Source of the DNA: Tricholomella constricta
Lineage: Eukaryota > Basidiomycota > Agaricomycetes > Agaricales > Lyophyllaceae
Assembly: GCA_013368375.1 (NCBI GenBank)
Contig: JAACJP010000002.1
Coordinates: 1,488,001-1,552,000, forward strand
DNA length: 64,000 nt
Reading direction: 5' to 3'
Shown here: positions 1 to 12,521 of the stretch, piece by piece
How the letters are laid out: every line of letters starts with the position of its first letter
How positions within the stretch are numbered: position 1 is the first letter of the stretch
The notes under the pieces: model-generated
What the model saw: the letters and a program-made list of their open reading frames with translations, nothing else
Databases searched by the model: none
What the model was told of the DNA's origin: nothing
Translations under genes and position numbers: made by a program

Positions 1-409
1 GTTTCCCTTTCAACCAGAATTTCTTCGCTTTTTCGTGGTCTACGGGATGCCGAGAGGTAACCCACGCGTCCAGTACATGGATGTCTTGTACCAGACGCTT
101 CATGGACTCGCCTTCCTGAAGGACACATGCCTCGTCACCGCTTAGCAAACAGCATACAGTTTCGATTAGGCTCCCGCCCTGCACCCGTGCAGCAAACTCC
201 TCCTTCGTCAACAGAGTGATGTCGTATTGGCCTTTGTGTTGACTTCTGAGTGTCTCTAAGCCGAGCCGTTCGGCGACAAGGAGAAGATCAAAATCACTGC
301 CTTCCGTATGTGTACCCCACAAGCGAGAACCAACGAGATATATGTGGCTGACATGGGCGTCCTGAGGCCTCAGGGAATGGAGGATTTGAGAAACCTTCAA
401 GCCAGACAT
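1..409 (-). CDS. nucleotidyltransferase-like protein, 3' end beyond the window
   Basis: Reading leftward from an ATG at 409, about 136 codons stay open to the window edge, so the C-terminus is missing. Near residue 30 the frame reads GSRLWGTHTEGSDFDL. This is the GS..DxD signature of polymerase-beta-type (MNT-like) nucleotidyltransferases, in which the two acidic residues hold the metal ions. A ligand or substrate cannot be named. The short N-terminus before the motif fits a minimal nucleotidyltransferase fold rather than a poly(A) polymerase. The ATG is the first methionine ahead of the motif. The gene is transcribed away from the WD40 gene, so the two share a 371-bp divergent intergenic region. 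The fold call is fairly safe; the function is open. Confidence 0.6.
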   Translation of the reverse strand, partial: MSGLKVSQILHSLRPQDAHVSHIYLVGSRLWGTHTEGSDFDLLLVAERLGLETLRSQHKGQYDITLLTKEEFAARVQGGSLIETVCCLLSGDEACVLQEGESMKRLVQDIHVLDAWVTSRHPVDHEKAKKFWLKGK

Positions 410-780
410 GCAATTTCAATCTGTATCGATTCGACCGTGGACTGTCGGAGAGTGAACGAGCCATGATCAGTCTTGGACGTTCATGATTCTCTTTTTTTTT
501 TTTTAGCAAGCCCGGATTACCTAGGAAATGGCCCACCCAGGTCATGAGATAGTGAAAATGAGAAGACTTCGGATGGCAATGGCTCGGGATGACCGGACAA
601 GTGAGGGTGAGAGGTATTCCGGCAGGCGACTCAAGGTGTCACGTGCAGGCTTTTTGGCCACAATGCTTTCGGTAACGGGTTTGAACAGCCATCCCACCAT
701 TCTTCACTCTTGACAACGTCCTCGACGCCAAACTGTCCTCTTCACGTCCTGACAGCCTTTGATCAAACTCTAGGGTCCAC
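410..780. other. divergent intergenic region
   Basis: This 371-bp stretch separates two genes that point away from each other and should hold both promoters. A T-rich run lies at about 491-504. I see no TATA box of the usual form and no convincing small gene; the short open frames here lack splice or domain support. Confidence 0.4.
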
Positions 781-3700
781 ATGGACGACTTGAGCATCAC
801 CGATAGTGATGCGCTCACCCTGGGTCCCTCCGTAGCTGCAATATTGGGTATTAAAGGCACTCTTCGCTTTCGACCCCATGGGTCTACCCAGAAGGCCCAC
901 GTCATCTTACGACGCGTCACAGTCTCAGAAGACTCGAGTGACGATGATGATACTAGCAATGTCGTGCGCTTTAGCCTATTTGCACAGAAACGAATAGAAG
1001 TAAAACCGGGCAAGGAGATTCTACTTACGGTCGCTTCACATAACGGGCCTTTCAAGGACCAACCCGTCGTCCTGGAAGGTGATACTCTGTCTGCTGGAGA
1101 TACTTCAGACGAGGAGGATGATACTCAAGTGGCTGATGAAGAGGACACTTACTTGCCTCCTGCTGCGATGCCACCCAAGATGCGTAAAGCATGGGCCAAA
1201 AAGCCTGACGATATGAGCCTAGTAACGCGTGAGTTATCTTATTGACTTCAAATATTCTACCAATCGACCACGTCTCCAGCAATACTAGAGCGACCTGCAA
1301 TTACCCACACATCGATCGGTATTCAGGTGGAACCTTCGTATGTTTCCGCATCGACCCAGGCGCAACCCTCGTGCACATCTGCATCATCACAAACGCACGT
1401 TATCTCTGTTTCTGCATCAGTCCAGGTTGATCCTTCGCCTCCCCGTCGAACCTCAACCGCGGTACAAACGACAGATACTAGATATACGAGCTCAAACGTT
1501 CAAACTGATGAAGTGATACCGAAATATAGCCTGAAAAATGAACGTGGCGCGCTCTTACCCAAAGATATTGTTGTAGGTCTACGCAGCTCTGGCTTGTTTG
1601 ATAACTTCTCATGACTATCAGGACGAGATGAGGGAGAGAAGTCTATCTCCAATGGAACTGGACTCTCCCCCTGATTCACCTCATTTATCTACTCCCTTGC
1701 TTGACTCCCCTCGCGAAAGCTCTCGAACTCCTGCGTTATCGCCCATTAACGTACCAGATTTGGTTGCGAAACTCGACCACCCTCCCACAAGACCGTCACC
1801 GACATCTTCGATCGCATCTAGTTCTGGTGCCCAGGACATGCAACTGTCTCCTATTGGATTGAAGTCATCTTCAAATCTTATCAGCGTCTTAGCGTCCGAC
1901 ATTATTCTACCAAAGCCCTATCTTTCCTCCACGCAAGATGTTAACATCATCCGCCACGTTGTATCAGAGTCGATACCCATTTCCTCCGGACATGCTCCCA
2001 CTCCACCAGCGCCTCCGTCATCGGTGGCGTCACCCATTCTTTCCATCACAGATATCAAGGCAGCATCAAAGCCCACATTGCGTCCAGGAAAGTCGGAAAT
2101 CCGCAATCCGTTTGTGTCCGCCGGTTTCATGACAGAATTCGTCGCCCCAGTAGATAAATTGTCGACTCAGGAGAAATCTGTGGAACCGCAAAACAAAGCT
2201 GAAAGCACGGCAAGAAAGGTTGGTCGCGGAAGTACTGTCTCGTTTTATCGTTTGAACCATAATTTTCAGAAGTTGGGAGTGTCTCCACTGCCCTCAACAA
2301 TCGCGTCTGCTAACACCTGTCCACCCATCAAGCCCAAGCCAACTCAGCCTCCGCTAATTGCACAGAACGCAGTTGCGTCGAGTAGCAAGGTTCTTCTCGA
2401 GAAATCAATTCCAACCGGACCTACACACAATCTTCGTCTTTACAGTACCCGTGCTCTAGAGAAGTCTCCAGCCGCGCTCGGTGGTCTTGCTGCACAATCC
2501 ACGACCGCGACTAAGCGCTTATCCCCTCCTCCTGACCCTAAAGCACTCGCCTACATCACTTCTGGTCCTTCGTCAAATCCTTTGAACATTCGACCGTCTG
2601 CAAACGCTACTGGCAAGGTAATACCAACTGCGCCAAAAACACTGACACAAACGCCCATTCCTGCCAAGAAGCGCGTCGTCGTTGGCGCTGGCTGGCCCTT
2701 TGTCAAGGCAACAAATGGTAATGGGTCTATGGCTACTGCTACGCCCCCTACTCCTGCACCGTCAACTTCTGCTCCACCACCTGCCCCAACCCTTCCTACA
2801 GAACTGTCACATATCGTCTCTTACTCATCACCCTCCCCACCCCCTTCAGCGCCTCCTCCTTTACCAGCCTCTGCCCCTCAGCCTAAGTGGAAACGTGTTA
2901 CCAATGACCTTCCACCCACTCCAGCTGCCAGTGACGTGGTTTCTGCAAGCGTTCCGGCGACGCCTTGCCCTTTACTCACGGATGGGAAGAACAAGAAAAA
3001 ACAGGCGATGGGGAAAGCGCCAAAAACGCCCCTTTCTGAGAAACCTCAAGCGAGTGAGTGGCATATTCCTCACTTGTCATCATTTTCTTCGGCCTCTCAG
3101 CTTAGCACACCCATGTCAGTGTCTTTGAAGGATAGGATAGCTCCAGTGTCAGCTAGTGCACCAACAACTCCAGCAGCTTCAACACCATCCCTGAAAGCCA
3201 ATGGCCGCGATCTGCGTAGTCGAATATCCGATGCTTCTTCCCTGCCAAAACTGCGGACAACCAGCCCTGTCATTGATCGCCGTGATCTTTTAGAGGCGAC
3301 GGCATCCGCTACTGCGACTCGGTCGCCGGGTATGTCCCTGGAATGCATACACTTCATTTTCCCACTCACATCCGCATAGTGGTCCCGCCATCAACACCAT
3401 CACTACCAACGTCTGTGACACCAACAACCCCCTCCCTCACCCATCCTCTACCTCCCAAGCCTGTTTTGGCTCTTGCACAATCAGGCAGTCGTGGCGTCAA
3501 GAGAGAACGGCCGAAGTCACCTGATCATCCTCCGGAATCTGCGCGGCGGAAGAAACGCGCTTTCAGGTGGCCAACGGTGGACAGCAACTATTCGACTAAG
3601 CTTCTGGGTGAGGGACAGCTTGGGATCCGAAGCGTCGCATTCAATTCCGACGGAACACACTTTGCGTTGTGTTGTGAGTCTCTTCATATTATGTCTTCCG

Positions 3701-5020
3701 GTGTGCAGGTTTAAAAATGATCGATCTGCGCGTTTCAAGGTGCGGATCGCACGATACGCATATGGAGCAGCCGGAATCGAACAGAGATCGCGAGGCTGTC
3801 GCATAATTCTCTTGTCGTGGCGGTGGCCTGGATAGATGGTGACTCCGGGGTGGTTTCTCTTGCCGAAGACGGCTTGGTTAGCAAATGGACGCGGAGCGTA
3901 AGCTATTTATATCATGAAAGTATGGCTCGTGACTACATCTGACCGCAAGAAAACAGGGAGTAAATCATTGGCAATGGGCCAAGGTTCTTGATGCCGGAAA
4001 GAATGACCGCCGGTCAGAGGACGATCAGGTCTGCCTAGCGTATATGCGGGATCGAATCGCGGTGTCTTTCCCTAGAACCGGTGTCAAGGTTTGGGTTTGG
4101 TCGAAAGGTGATTAACATGTCTGGTCGTGATTGTTAATTTCTGTGTTGACAGTTATGACGTGCAGGGACTTGGCAGTCGCAACGATCTATTTTGCGACAG
4201 AATGTCACTGCGATCAGGTTCGTGGAGGACGGGGCCGCGCTTGTTGGTGGTACGCGCGACGGTGTCCTGTATGGACTCTCCTCTGTTGCCGTTCCTTGTG
4301 CCCCCCATGTTAACACCTCGGCAGGTGGTATTGTGAAATACCAAATGGCACACTGCGCGCGTATGCTTTTCTCAAAAGCAAAATGTCAGTGATATCTCTG
4401 CCATCATTTCAGCTGCTAATTGTCTATCAATAGCCATTCATTGGATCTGACTCCGTCAGGCAGTCACGTCCTGGTTGGAGTAGGGACATCTGCTGCCCTG
4501 GTTGGCATACGGCGCCCTGACAGCAAGGGGACTATTGAACAAGCATTTACCTGCAAGGAGATGGAATCTCGACCGGGTGGTGGTTTCGGGGCAGTTTTTG
4601 CAACGGAGGGTCAAGCGGTCTTATTTGGGAGCGTTGAGGGATGCGCCCTTGTCTGGGATCGGAAGCGGGGCGCTATCGTTTACGGGCTCGAACACGAGGA
4701 AGGTGTGTGGCGAACAAATCACTTGCAGTGTAGCATAACTGATTAATGACGACTCTAGACGACACTATCCAGGCCGTTGCGGTATGCATATATCATTTGA
4801 TCGTCTTCTTGCCATGCTGATTGGCCTCTTCCAGAGCTTCGATGGACCAACTAACAAGGAAGGATACCTTGTGACAGGCACCAAGGCTGGCCAGCTTGCT
4901 TGGTGGTCGCAGCCCATCGCCGCTCCACAAGGTATGGCGATGTTTTCTTGTCATCTTGTTGTTCGGCTGATGAAGTTTACAGCCGACGAACCGCACAAAC
5001 GAGCTAAGCTCAATCCATAA
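781..5020 (+). CDS. large Pro/Ser-rich protein with C-terminal WD40 repeats
   Basis: Twelve exons give 1213 residues; introns are 1229-1279, 1573-1621, 3330-3379, 3674-3739, 3898-3956, 4108-4165, 4269-4324, 4385-4433, 4703-4758, 4782-4834 and 4932-4982. Residues 1-110 form a compact acidic segment that I cannot place. Residues about 150-860 are low-complexity, rich in Pro, Ser and Thr, with many SP/TP pairs that could be phosphorylated. From about residue 890 the sequence turns into WD40-type blades, for example SVAFNSDGTHFALCC followed by ADRTIRIWSS, and later GVKVWVWSKG and GCALVWDRKRG. The tail ends in a basic KRAKLNP that resembles a nuclear signal. A WD40 propeller normally acts as a protein-binding platform, so a nuclear scaffold role is a guess. 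The ATG follows an in-frame gap and begins the acidic segment. Confidence 0.75.
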
Positions 5021-5722
5021 CGCGACGGGACGGGTACATACACTATTTTCTTCTGGCTAATTCATCTTGCTAGCTTATATGGACGAGGCGTATTGTAGTC
5101 AATCTAGGTTATCCATCTGCTTGCTTTTAAATTGAAAATTGATTGTGGGAGAAATGTGAAACGTGGGGCGTTGATTTGGCTGTGTTTGGCTTTGCGCCAA
5201 CGGAGAGGGCCGTTGCTGGTTTACATGGAATCAGGCCGTTGCTACAGAACCTTTTAGACCGTCAGCGACAGTCAACTCGCCAATTCCATTGCCCGCCGCT
5301 CCAGCCTCCTCTGACTCTGTGAGTCAAAACCTTTTTGCTCTACCTGTCGTTAAACATCTCATGACCCGCTATGTCTTTCTCTTTGTATATCCTCCTCATT
5401 AGGTTCTCTCCCCGCATCTACTGATCACTTTTGAGTACGATTTAATTATCGACTTCTCTAGTGTCACTACTCGCGCTTTCCCGGTCTGATAATCCTCGTG
5501 TGTCCGCAAGATCTGTAAGTGGACAAGTTCTTTTCCTGCCTCAGCTTTTCTAGCACAGAGCCACGAGGCCCAGTTGCCACGCCAAACCCGTCGCCTGCTG
5601 CCTGCCACAAGGCGATAAGAAACCGCTGATTCGGATGGGTCGTTGGTGGATCATTTACTTATATATACCCCTACTCCGCAGTCTCAAACCCACCTCGAAG
5701 GAGAAGTTAGGCCCTAGTAAAG
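5021..5722. other. intergenic region upstream of CDC42
   Basis: This 702-bp region holds the 3' flank of the WD40 gene and the promoter of CDC42. The only element I can support is the TATA-like run at 5660-5667. No open frame here shows a domain or coherent splice sites. Confidence 0.4.
5660..5667 (+). promoter_or_regulatory. TATA-like box of CDC42
   Basis: The octamer TATATATA sits 56-63 bp before the CDC42 start codon. If it works as a TATA box the 5' leader would be only about 30 nt. Position and match are seen; function is inferred. Confidence 0.4.
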
Positions 5723-6555
<833 letters not shown>

Positions 6556-7779
6556 GGGGTGCCTGGGTTTTCTGCGTCACTTATATCCGTTACGATTACA
6601 CTTTTACGCCACGACTTGCTTATATATCCTCCTTCAATATTCTCTCTTCCTTCCTTAAACAGCTTCATGGTTCGTGCATCATACTAAGTTACATCCTTCA
6701 AGGGTATTCGCTCCAATTGAACCCTCATGTTACAACTAGACCAGAGTAGGTGGAATTCCTACTAAACGACATTGGGCGAAATTATTGCCCGAACGCGAGC
6801 TCGAGAAGTCTAGAAGACGCAGAGATGGAAATGAAAGATCTATGTATCGAAGAAGAATGACGTTCTATCAAGAGATTACAGTCAGTGATGTGGAGAAGCA
6901 GTTTTCCCGAACGCGCGTACCCATGCTTCAACGGGTTCGGTGCCAGCAATCGCCTCATCTCACCACCGATGTGACGGTGTAGGATGATGGGAGGTGTGAT
7001 GTCGAGTCCGTTCACTGCATGATAACGAATGTATTCAGGATTATCTAAATCTTGTGTATTATAGTGGATGTACATACAAGGCTGGTGGCGTCGGCCCACC
7101 CACATCTCCGCCCTCGAAGACACCACCACGCTTCATTCTGTACTGCTTCAATGTTTTTCGCGCAGTATCTCCTGAGGTGCGTGCTCCGGCAGCCGAGGAG
7201 GTCGACGTCAGTAGGACGAGAACGATGGCAACGGTGATAGAGCTGGAACACTGCATAGCTGGTCGGAAGGGTGGTTGGGGTATGGATATACAGGAATCGC
7301 TGAAATGGTGCCTTTTTATGCACCATGCTTTCTGCGGGGGATCCGGCCACGGGGAACAGTACAAACTGACAGGCTGGTCCGAACAGGCTTTCTGCAGCCC
7401 GTCCATTAGTTTATCGCTGCTGCTGCTGCTGTCAGGGACACGGCGAGGGCGTAGCGCATACTCGAAAGAAGGGATCCCGGGAAGGTGAGGGGTCTCCATG
7501 CGCTTGAGGGTAGATAGCAGATAGAAACCCAGAAGCTATCGACCGGTCCGCGGATGATTTATGCATATGGCGATAACAACGTTGTCTGTAAGAGTGACGG
7601 CGCTCCTTTACGAGCCCATTGATTAATGAAAGCCCATTGCGCCGTCCAGCATACAATGCTAAGCGGCGTAATCTGAGAGTAAGTGATGGCGAGAAATCCA
7701 ATGTAATGTGTAAACAAAGGAAAATACGGCTTTCGCGGCGACGTTGACGGTTTGAAATTTCTTTCCACCTCATTTCATC
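6556..7779. other. intergenic region with one weak secreted-peptide frame
   Basis: Between CDC42 and the splicing-factor gene lie 1224 bp. Several open frames overlap on both strands and none shows a known domain. One minus-strand frame at 7059-7256 starts MQCSSSITVAIVLVLL and looks like a signal peptide followed by a short basic tail; this is the only candidate and is unproven. The rest is probably 3' flank of CDC42 and promoter of the next gene. Confidence 0.3.
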
Positions 7780-8941
7780 ATGTCTCGTCCTCAGGATGAC
7801 CGGAACCAAGAGGCCACCGTATATCTCGTGCGTTACACCCTACTAAACCTAGAAACCGTTCTGATGGGCTTGTCAATCTCAGGGAAACCTCGACGAACGG
7901 TGTACGGACGCGTTGGTCTGGGAATTGATGTTACAAGCAGGTCCTGTCGGTGAGTTCCCAGCTCCTTCGCGCCGCCGGATTCATTCGTTGATTGGTTATG
8001 GTGACCGACAGTGAACGTGCATCTCCCAAAGGATCGCATTTCGATGGCGCACCAGGGCTACGGCTTTTGTGAGTTCTTGACAGAGGAAGACGCGGAATAC
8101 GCCTGTAAGATCATGAACCAGATTAAACTATGGGGAAAGCCCATTCGGGTCAATAAGGTCCGTCGCGGTACCGTTCTCGGGAGACATATGTCGACTTCTT
8201 GACTAACACTTGATTCCACTTCTCGTTCAGGCTTCGTCGGACAAAAAGCAACTCGACGTTGGCGCAAATCTTTTCATCGGCAATCTGGACGAAAACGTGG
8301 ACGAGAGATTATTATACGACACGTTCAGTGCATTCGGAGTCATGGCGACAACTGCAAAGGTGCGGCACCTGTTCCCTTAGCCCCAATTACCAGCACTCAC
8401 CCCGTCACGCAAGATTGCCCGCGACACCGGCTCAGGAACATCAAAAGGCTACGGTTTCGTCTCCTACACGGATTTCGAGTCCTCTGACGCCGCAGTCGAG
8501 TCTATGAACGGCCAATTCCTCATGAACAAAGCGATCACCATCCAGTATGCCTTCAAGAAGGACGGGAAGGGCGAACGCCACGGCACGGCCGCAGAGCGCC
8601 TCCTTGCAGCCCAGGCGCGCAAGAACAATGCCCTCCCCGTCGCCGCCCGGCCTCCGCCAGCTCCCATCGCCTTTGGCGCCCACCCACCCATGCCCGGGTT
8701 CCAGCAACCCTACCAAGGGCAGTTTGCAGGGGTGCTCGCACAGCCCCCGCCGCCCCCGGGGTTCACACCGCAGCAGACGATCATGCCCCAGATGCAGATG
8801 GGCATGGCCCCGCCACCCATGGGCGCGCCGATGCAGATGCCGATGGCCCCGCCGCCGGGTGGGCAGGCGTATGGTGGGTACCCACCACCGCCGCCTGGGT
8901 TTGGGATGCAGTACCCGCCACCTCCGCAGCCACAGTATTGA
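7780..8941 (+). CDS. SF3B4/Hsh49-type U2 snRNP splicing factor with two RRMs
   Basis: Five exons (introns 7828-7882, 7950-8011, 8158-8230, 8360-8413) encode 305 residues. RRM1 spans about 14-91 with RNP2 VYLGNL and RNP1 GYGFCEF. RRM2 spans about 100-178 with RNP2 LFIGNL and RNP1 KGYGFVSY. The tail from about 205 is rich in Pro, Gly and Met. The order of two tandem RRMs plus a proline-rich tail, and the segment [16 protein letters not shown] between them, match SF3B4 in metazoa and Hsh49 in yeast. The protein is a subunit of SF3b and contacts intron RNA upstream of the branch site through RRM partners, in the nucleus. The start ATG precedes [20 protein letters not shown] sequence typical of the family (here [16 protein letters not shown]). 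Confidence 0.93.
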
Positions 8942-10077
8942 GGGTACACTGGGACGTTCGTTGCCGTGTTTTCGTTCTGTCTCTGTAAGCTAGTTGTATG
9001 TTCAAAATTGGAAAAGTTTCATAGGAGTAGCCAATTCCTTGCGCTTCTGTAAGTGTTGTTGTCACTGTCAACATCATGGATTGACATTGCATTCACCTTT
9101 ACATCTACGTTTACGGTGCGCGTGGCGTGTACACTATATTTCATGCTTGTGGCGCGTGGAGGACAAAAAGATTCAAGCATGACAGATACTTCATCCTGCT
9201 ATACTCGGGTCGCCGGATACTCGAGCCCTTGTTCCAGGCAGGAGAGAAAATGTTTGCGTGTGAAGCTGGAATGAAATACCAGGTCGAAATCCATGAGTGA
9301 TAAGCACAAGAGGCAAAACGGGTAGAACCAGCGGACAAGTACATAAGAGGGCGCTATGGGTGACGACCTTTCGCGTGAGGGAGGCAAGACAGAGTGCACA
9401 TCCAGAAACGTCATTCAAACGGGGGGCTTGACTATTCCCTGGCTAATTTTATAGTACACGATGGACGCGTCCTCGGACGTGATGGCTAGATAGATTCCTG
9501 CTGGATTCTCAAGCAGTGTGAACGCATCTTGAAGCCTACAGAGTATACATCGCGAGACATGTGAGAATCAGATCCCTGTGGGCGGCAGCGAGCGTCGGAC
9601 GCACCATGCGAACGACACGGTTTCGGAGAGCGTGCACGGGACGACGTGGAGATCGATTTCCTGGAACGAGCAGCGGCGCTTTCAGTGCATGGATAGGGTA
9701 GAGGTGTGGATCCCTCACACACCGTTTTTGGTTTCCGGCCCTTGATTGCAGCGCGCCCGCAGGCTTCGAGCTCAATCACCTCGACATCGGTCCATTGCTG
9801 TGCTATCCCGATAGTTCAGACAGGTACATTGGAGGTGGGGGCTGTTTATTCACCAAAGACGACATCATTATATGCCTGGAAAAGGGCGCCTGCCGCGCGG
9901 GGGTATTTTCTGAGAATTGGGGCGAGGGCGCTGTACTGGTGGGTCAGTTAGCAAAAGAGGGAGAGCGTCCTTGGGTTGTGGGCCGTACGGAAGGGTGCGA
10001 TTCCATCGCAGTGAGGAAGAGGGAGTTGTAAAAGCCGAACTCCGATCACAGTTCCGAACGACGAGCTCCCGACCGTA
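8942..10077. other. intergenic region, nothing supported
   Basis: The 1136 bp between the splicing-factor gene and EMC4 contain several overlapping open frames of 60-100 codons on both strands. None has a domain, a signal peptide or matching splice junctions, so I leave them out. A polypyrimidine-poor, mixed-base composition gives no repeat. Confidence 0.3.
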
Positions 10078-10877
10078 ATGGCTGGATTAGACTATGCCAC
10101 CCTAGAGTCGTCTTCAAAGTCTGTCGCCAGTCCTATCCACGTCCCCTCGCAACGCTGACCCATTCCCTGCAGATGGAGAAGCCTCCCCCCACCCCCCGGT
10201 TTCTCCAAGTCGTCCTCGTCATCGGTGCGGCGGCGGCCCTTCTCTGCTCTCTACACTTGCTTCTCATTGACGCTTGACTCGTGGCTGCTCACTAGTCTAA
10301 AACCCCTGCAAAGTCCAGCGCATCCGTATCCGCGTCCGACTCTTACAACCAGCTCAAGGAGAAACGTGCATGGGAACACGCCATCGCGCCGGCAAAGGCA
10401 CTGCCCATGCAGGCCTTCATGCTATACATGTCCGGCGGCGGCGTGCAGATCTTCAGCATGGGCATCGTCTTCATGCTGCTCCTCACCCCGTTCAAGAACA
10501 TCGCCGGCATGAATGAAGGTGCGTTTGCGTGTCGTGTCGTGTCTCCTTCGCCGCGCCCATTCCGGATCCCTGCTTGAACTCTCTGTGTGTCCCGTTTCTA
10601 GCGTTTGCACAGTTCGCGCCGTCGACCTCACAGCCGCGGGCCTTGACGACGCTGGCGCTGCAGAAGCTCGTGTTTATCGTATGTAATTTGCTGACGCTGG
10701 GCGTTGGGCTCTGGAAGTGCCGTTCCATGGGATTGCTCCCAATGGGGTCTGGGGATTGGCTCGCGTTCGAGACGAGAGGCGTGGTGCGTACTATTATCTC
10801 CTCCCCTTGGTCCGGGATATGCCTGACAAGCTCAACTGCCCGCTATCTCTTAGGCGCCAGAAATATCTCTGTTCTGA
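10078..10877 (+). CDS. EMC4: ER membrane protein complex subunit 4
   Basis: Five exons (introns 10119-10172, 10225-10295, 10519-10601, 10784-10853) encode 173 residues, the normal size of EMC4. The N-terminus MAGLDYATLESSSKWRSL leads to a serine-rich linker, then KEKRAWEHAIAPAKALPMQ and two hydrophobic helices, AFMLYMSGGGVQIFSMGIVF and the segment LVFIVCNLLTLGVGLWKC. The family hallmark KCRSMGLLPMGSGDWLAFE follows near the C-terminus. EMC4 is part of the conserved ER membrane complex that inserts tail-anchored and multi-pass proteins. The choice of the first two introns was decided by keeping this N-terminal frame; an alternative reading of the second exon gives stops. The last exon is only 24 nt. 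Confidence 0.92.
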
Positions 10878-11180
10878 TTGTAGTTTGTTCATTTGAAATC
10901 GTTGGACTGAGAACACGCATCTGCTCGCTGTATCGGAAGCCGAAACAATCAGGCTTAGTGAGAATCTCATTTCCTCTCGTTTGCGTCCGGACGGCCACCG
11001 ATGTCTATTTAAGAATACGCATTGGCATGTACAAGTTGTTACATCTTACATCATCATCAACTACATATCTTTCGCTGGGGGGCGGTGGAGGGTAATTGTA
11101 CAATACCCGCATCCTAGAAGCAAAATGTCCATTTATTTCACTGCCTGCGGCCCAAGCCCATGGACACTTGTTCAGGAAGC
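10878..11180. other. convergent 3' flanks
   Basis: About 303 bp separate the stop codons of EMC4 and the F-box-like gene, which face each other. It should hold both 3' untranslated regions. I see no gene or strong terminator structure. Confidence 0.35.
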
Positions 11181-12251
11181 CTACAGCCCGAGGGCCATAA
11201 GCTCCTCGAACGAAAGGATCTTCGGGCCCGGGATCTCCTTGAGGTACGCTGCAATCCCCATCCCAAAAACCAATCAGCCACACTCCTGCATAAGTAACCC
11301 AAAAACAAATCTCTCAACTCACAGACAGGCTGCTCCTCGTCCGGGAACTCATTCGCCAAATCCCACAGGTCATCCTCGATGTACCGCGTCGGGGACACCG
11401 GCAGCGTGAACAGCACGAGGCGGGGGTCCGCCGCGCGGATGTCCCTTAAGGCCCGGAGCATCGCGTTGTGCCGCGGGATGGCGGCGTAGCTGAATGTGGC
11501 GATCACGGACACGATGCGCGGGTTCGCGAGGGCCGCGTAAATGGGGGGGACGGCCCTTTCGGAGCCAGGGACCAGCGCGAGGTGTGTCAGGGCCGGGAAG
11601 CGCGCGGCGGGGTATTCACAGCCGTCGGTGAGGCCGAGGCGGGGGAGGGTGAGCAGGCAGGATGAGGCGGGGGTGCATTGTTGCAGGAGGAGTGTGAGGT
11701 GCGAGGTGGAGATGAAGAGGGTTTCGAGGGGGAGGGTGTGTATGGCGCGGTAAACTTCTTCTGTGGCGCTGTGGTCGGTGTCGACACCGTCATTGAGAGC
11801 TGCGTAAAGACCGAAGTTGGTGATGCCGGTGCAGGCCTGGATGATGGGCAGGATATGCTCGGAAATGAAGTTGCCGTCAAAGTGGAGGCTTTTGACGTAT
11901 TCAGCGAAGAATGAGGCGGGGCGCGCTTCAAGTGCGACTGTGAACTTTTCCAGCGCGTTGGGGTTGTTCTCCTGCTGGCGTGATATCCGTTGACCGTTGA
12001 AGAAGAGCTCGCGGTATATGATGCGCTCGGCCCTGGCATGTGCAAGAATATTGAAGCGATACTCGACTCGACGATGGGGTATCAGAGGAGACGTACCATG
12101 GCTGTACCTCCCGAGAGACCACGGCGAGGCGTAACGCAAAAGGCGGATGGATATACGCCGCTATCTCAAAGATCTCGCGCTTGAGATCAAGCGGTAGTTG
12201 GTCGAGGAGACCCGGCTTGATGTAGCTGCTGAACCTGGTGTTAGGTGGCAT
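11181..12251 (-). CDS. F-box-like protein
   Basis: Three exons on the minus strand (introns 11249-11322 and 12033-12096) encode 310 residues. The first 50 residues contain LPLDLKREIFEIAAYIHPP followed by ALRLAVVSREVQPWAERIIY, the pattern of the degenerate F-box found in large mushroom families: a Leu-Pro start, an Ile-Phe pair, and a conserved V.R..Q.W ending at the first splice junction. F-boxes bind Skp1 and bring substrates to SCF ubiquitin ligases. The rest is leucine-rich without clear repeats. The acceptor at 12033 was preferred over closer AGs because it restores the W-A-E-R-I-I-Y reading common after this box. It overlaps no neighbour and faces EMC4. The F-box call is by pattern only; the target is unknown. 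Confidence 0.7.
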
Positions 12252-12521
12252 TGGTGGTTAGCGATGGGTGGGCAGCGCCAAGGCGAGGGTGGTGGGCGTG
12301 AAGCAACACCAGCTCGACCTGTACTGGCCGCGACGCTATCACGGCGCTCATCAAAACCTGCACCGGTCACGGGGCTGCTTGATCGGCGCGCGTCGAACAA
12401 CGCGTTTTGTCCTTGAGTATCACAGGTATATATAGCTAAACTATTCACTACAGAAACTCGAGTCCATCGCACCGAGTCCGTACAGTACAAACGAGTCCCA
12501 GTCCCGAAAATATGATTCCTA

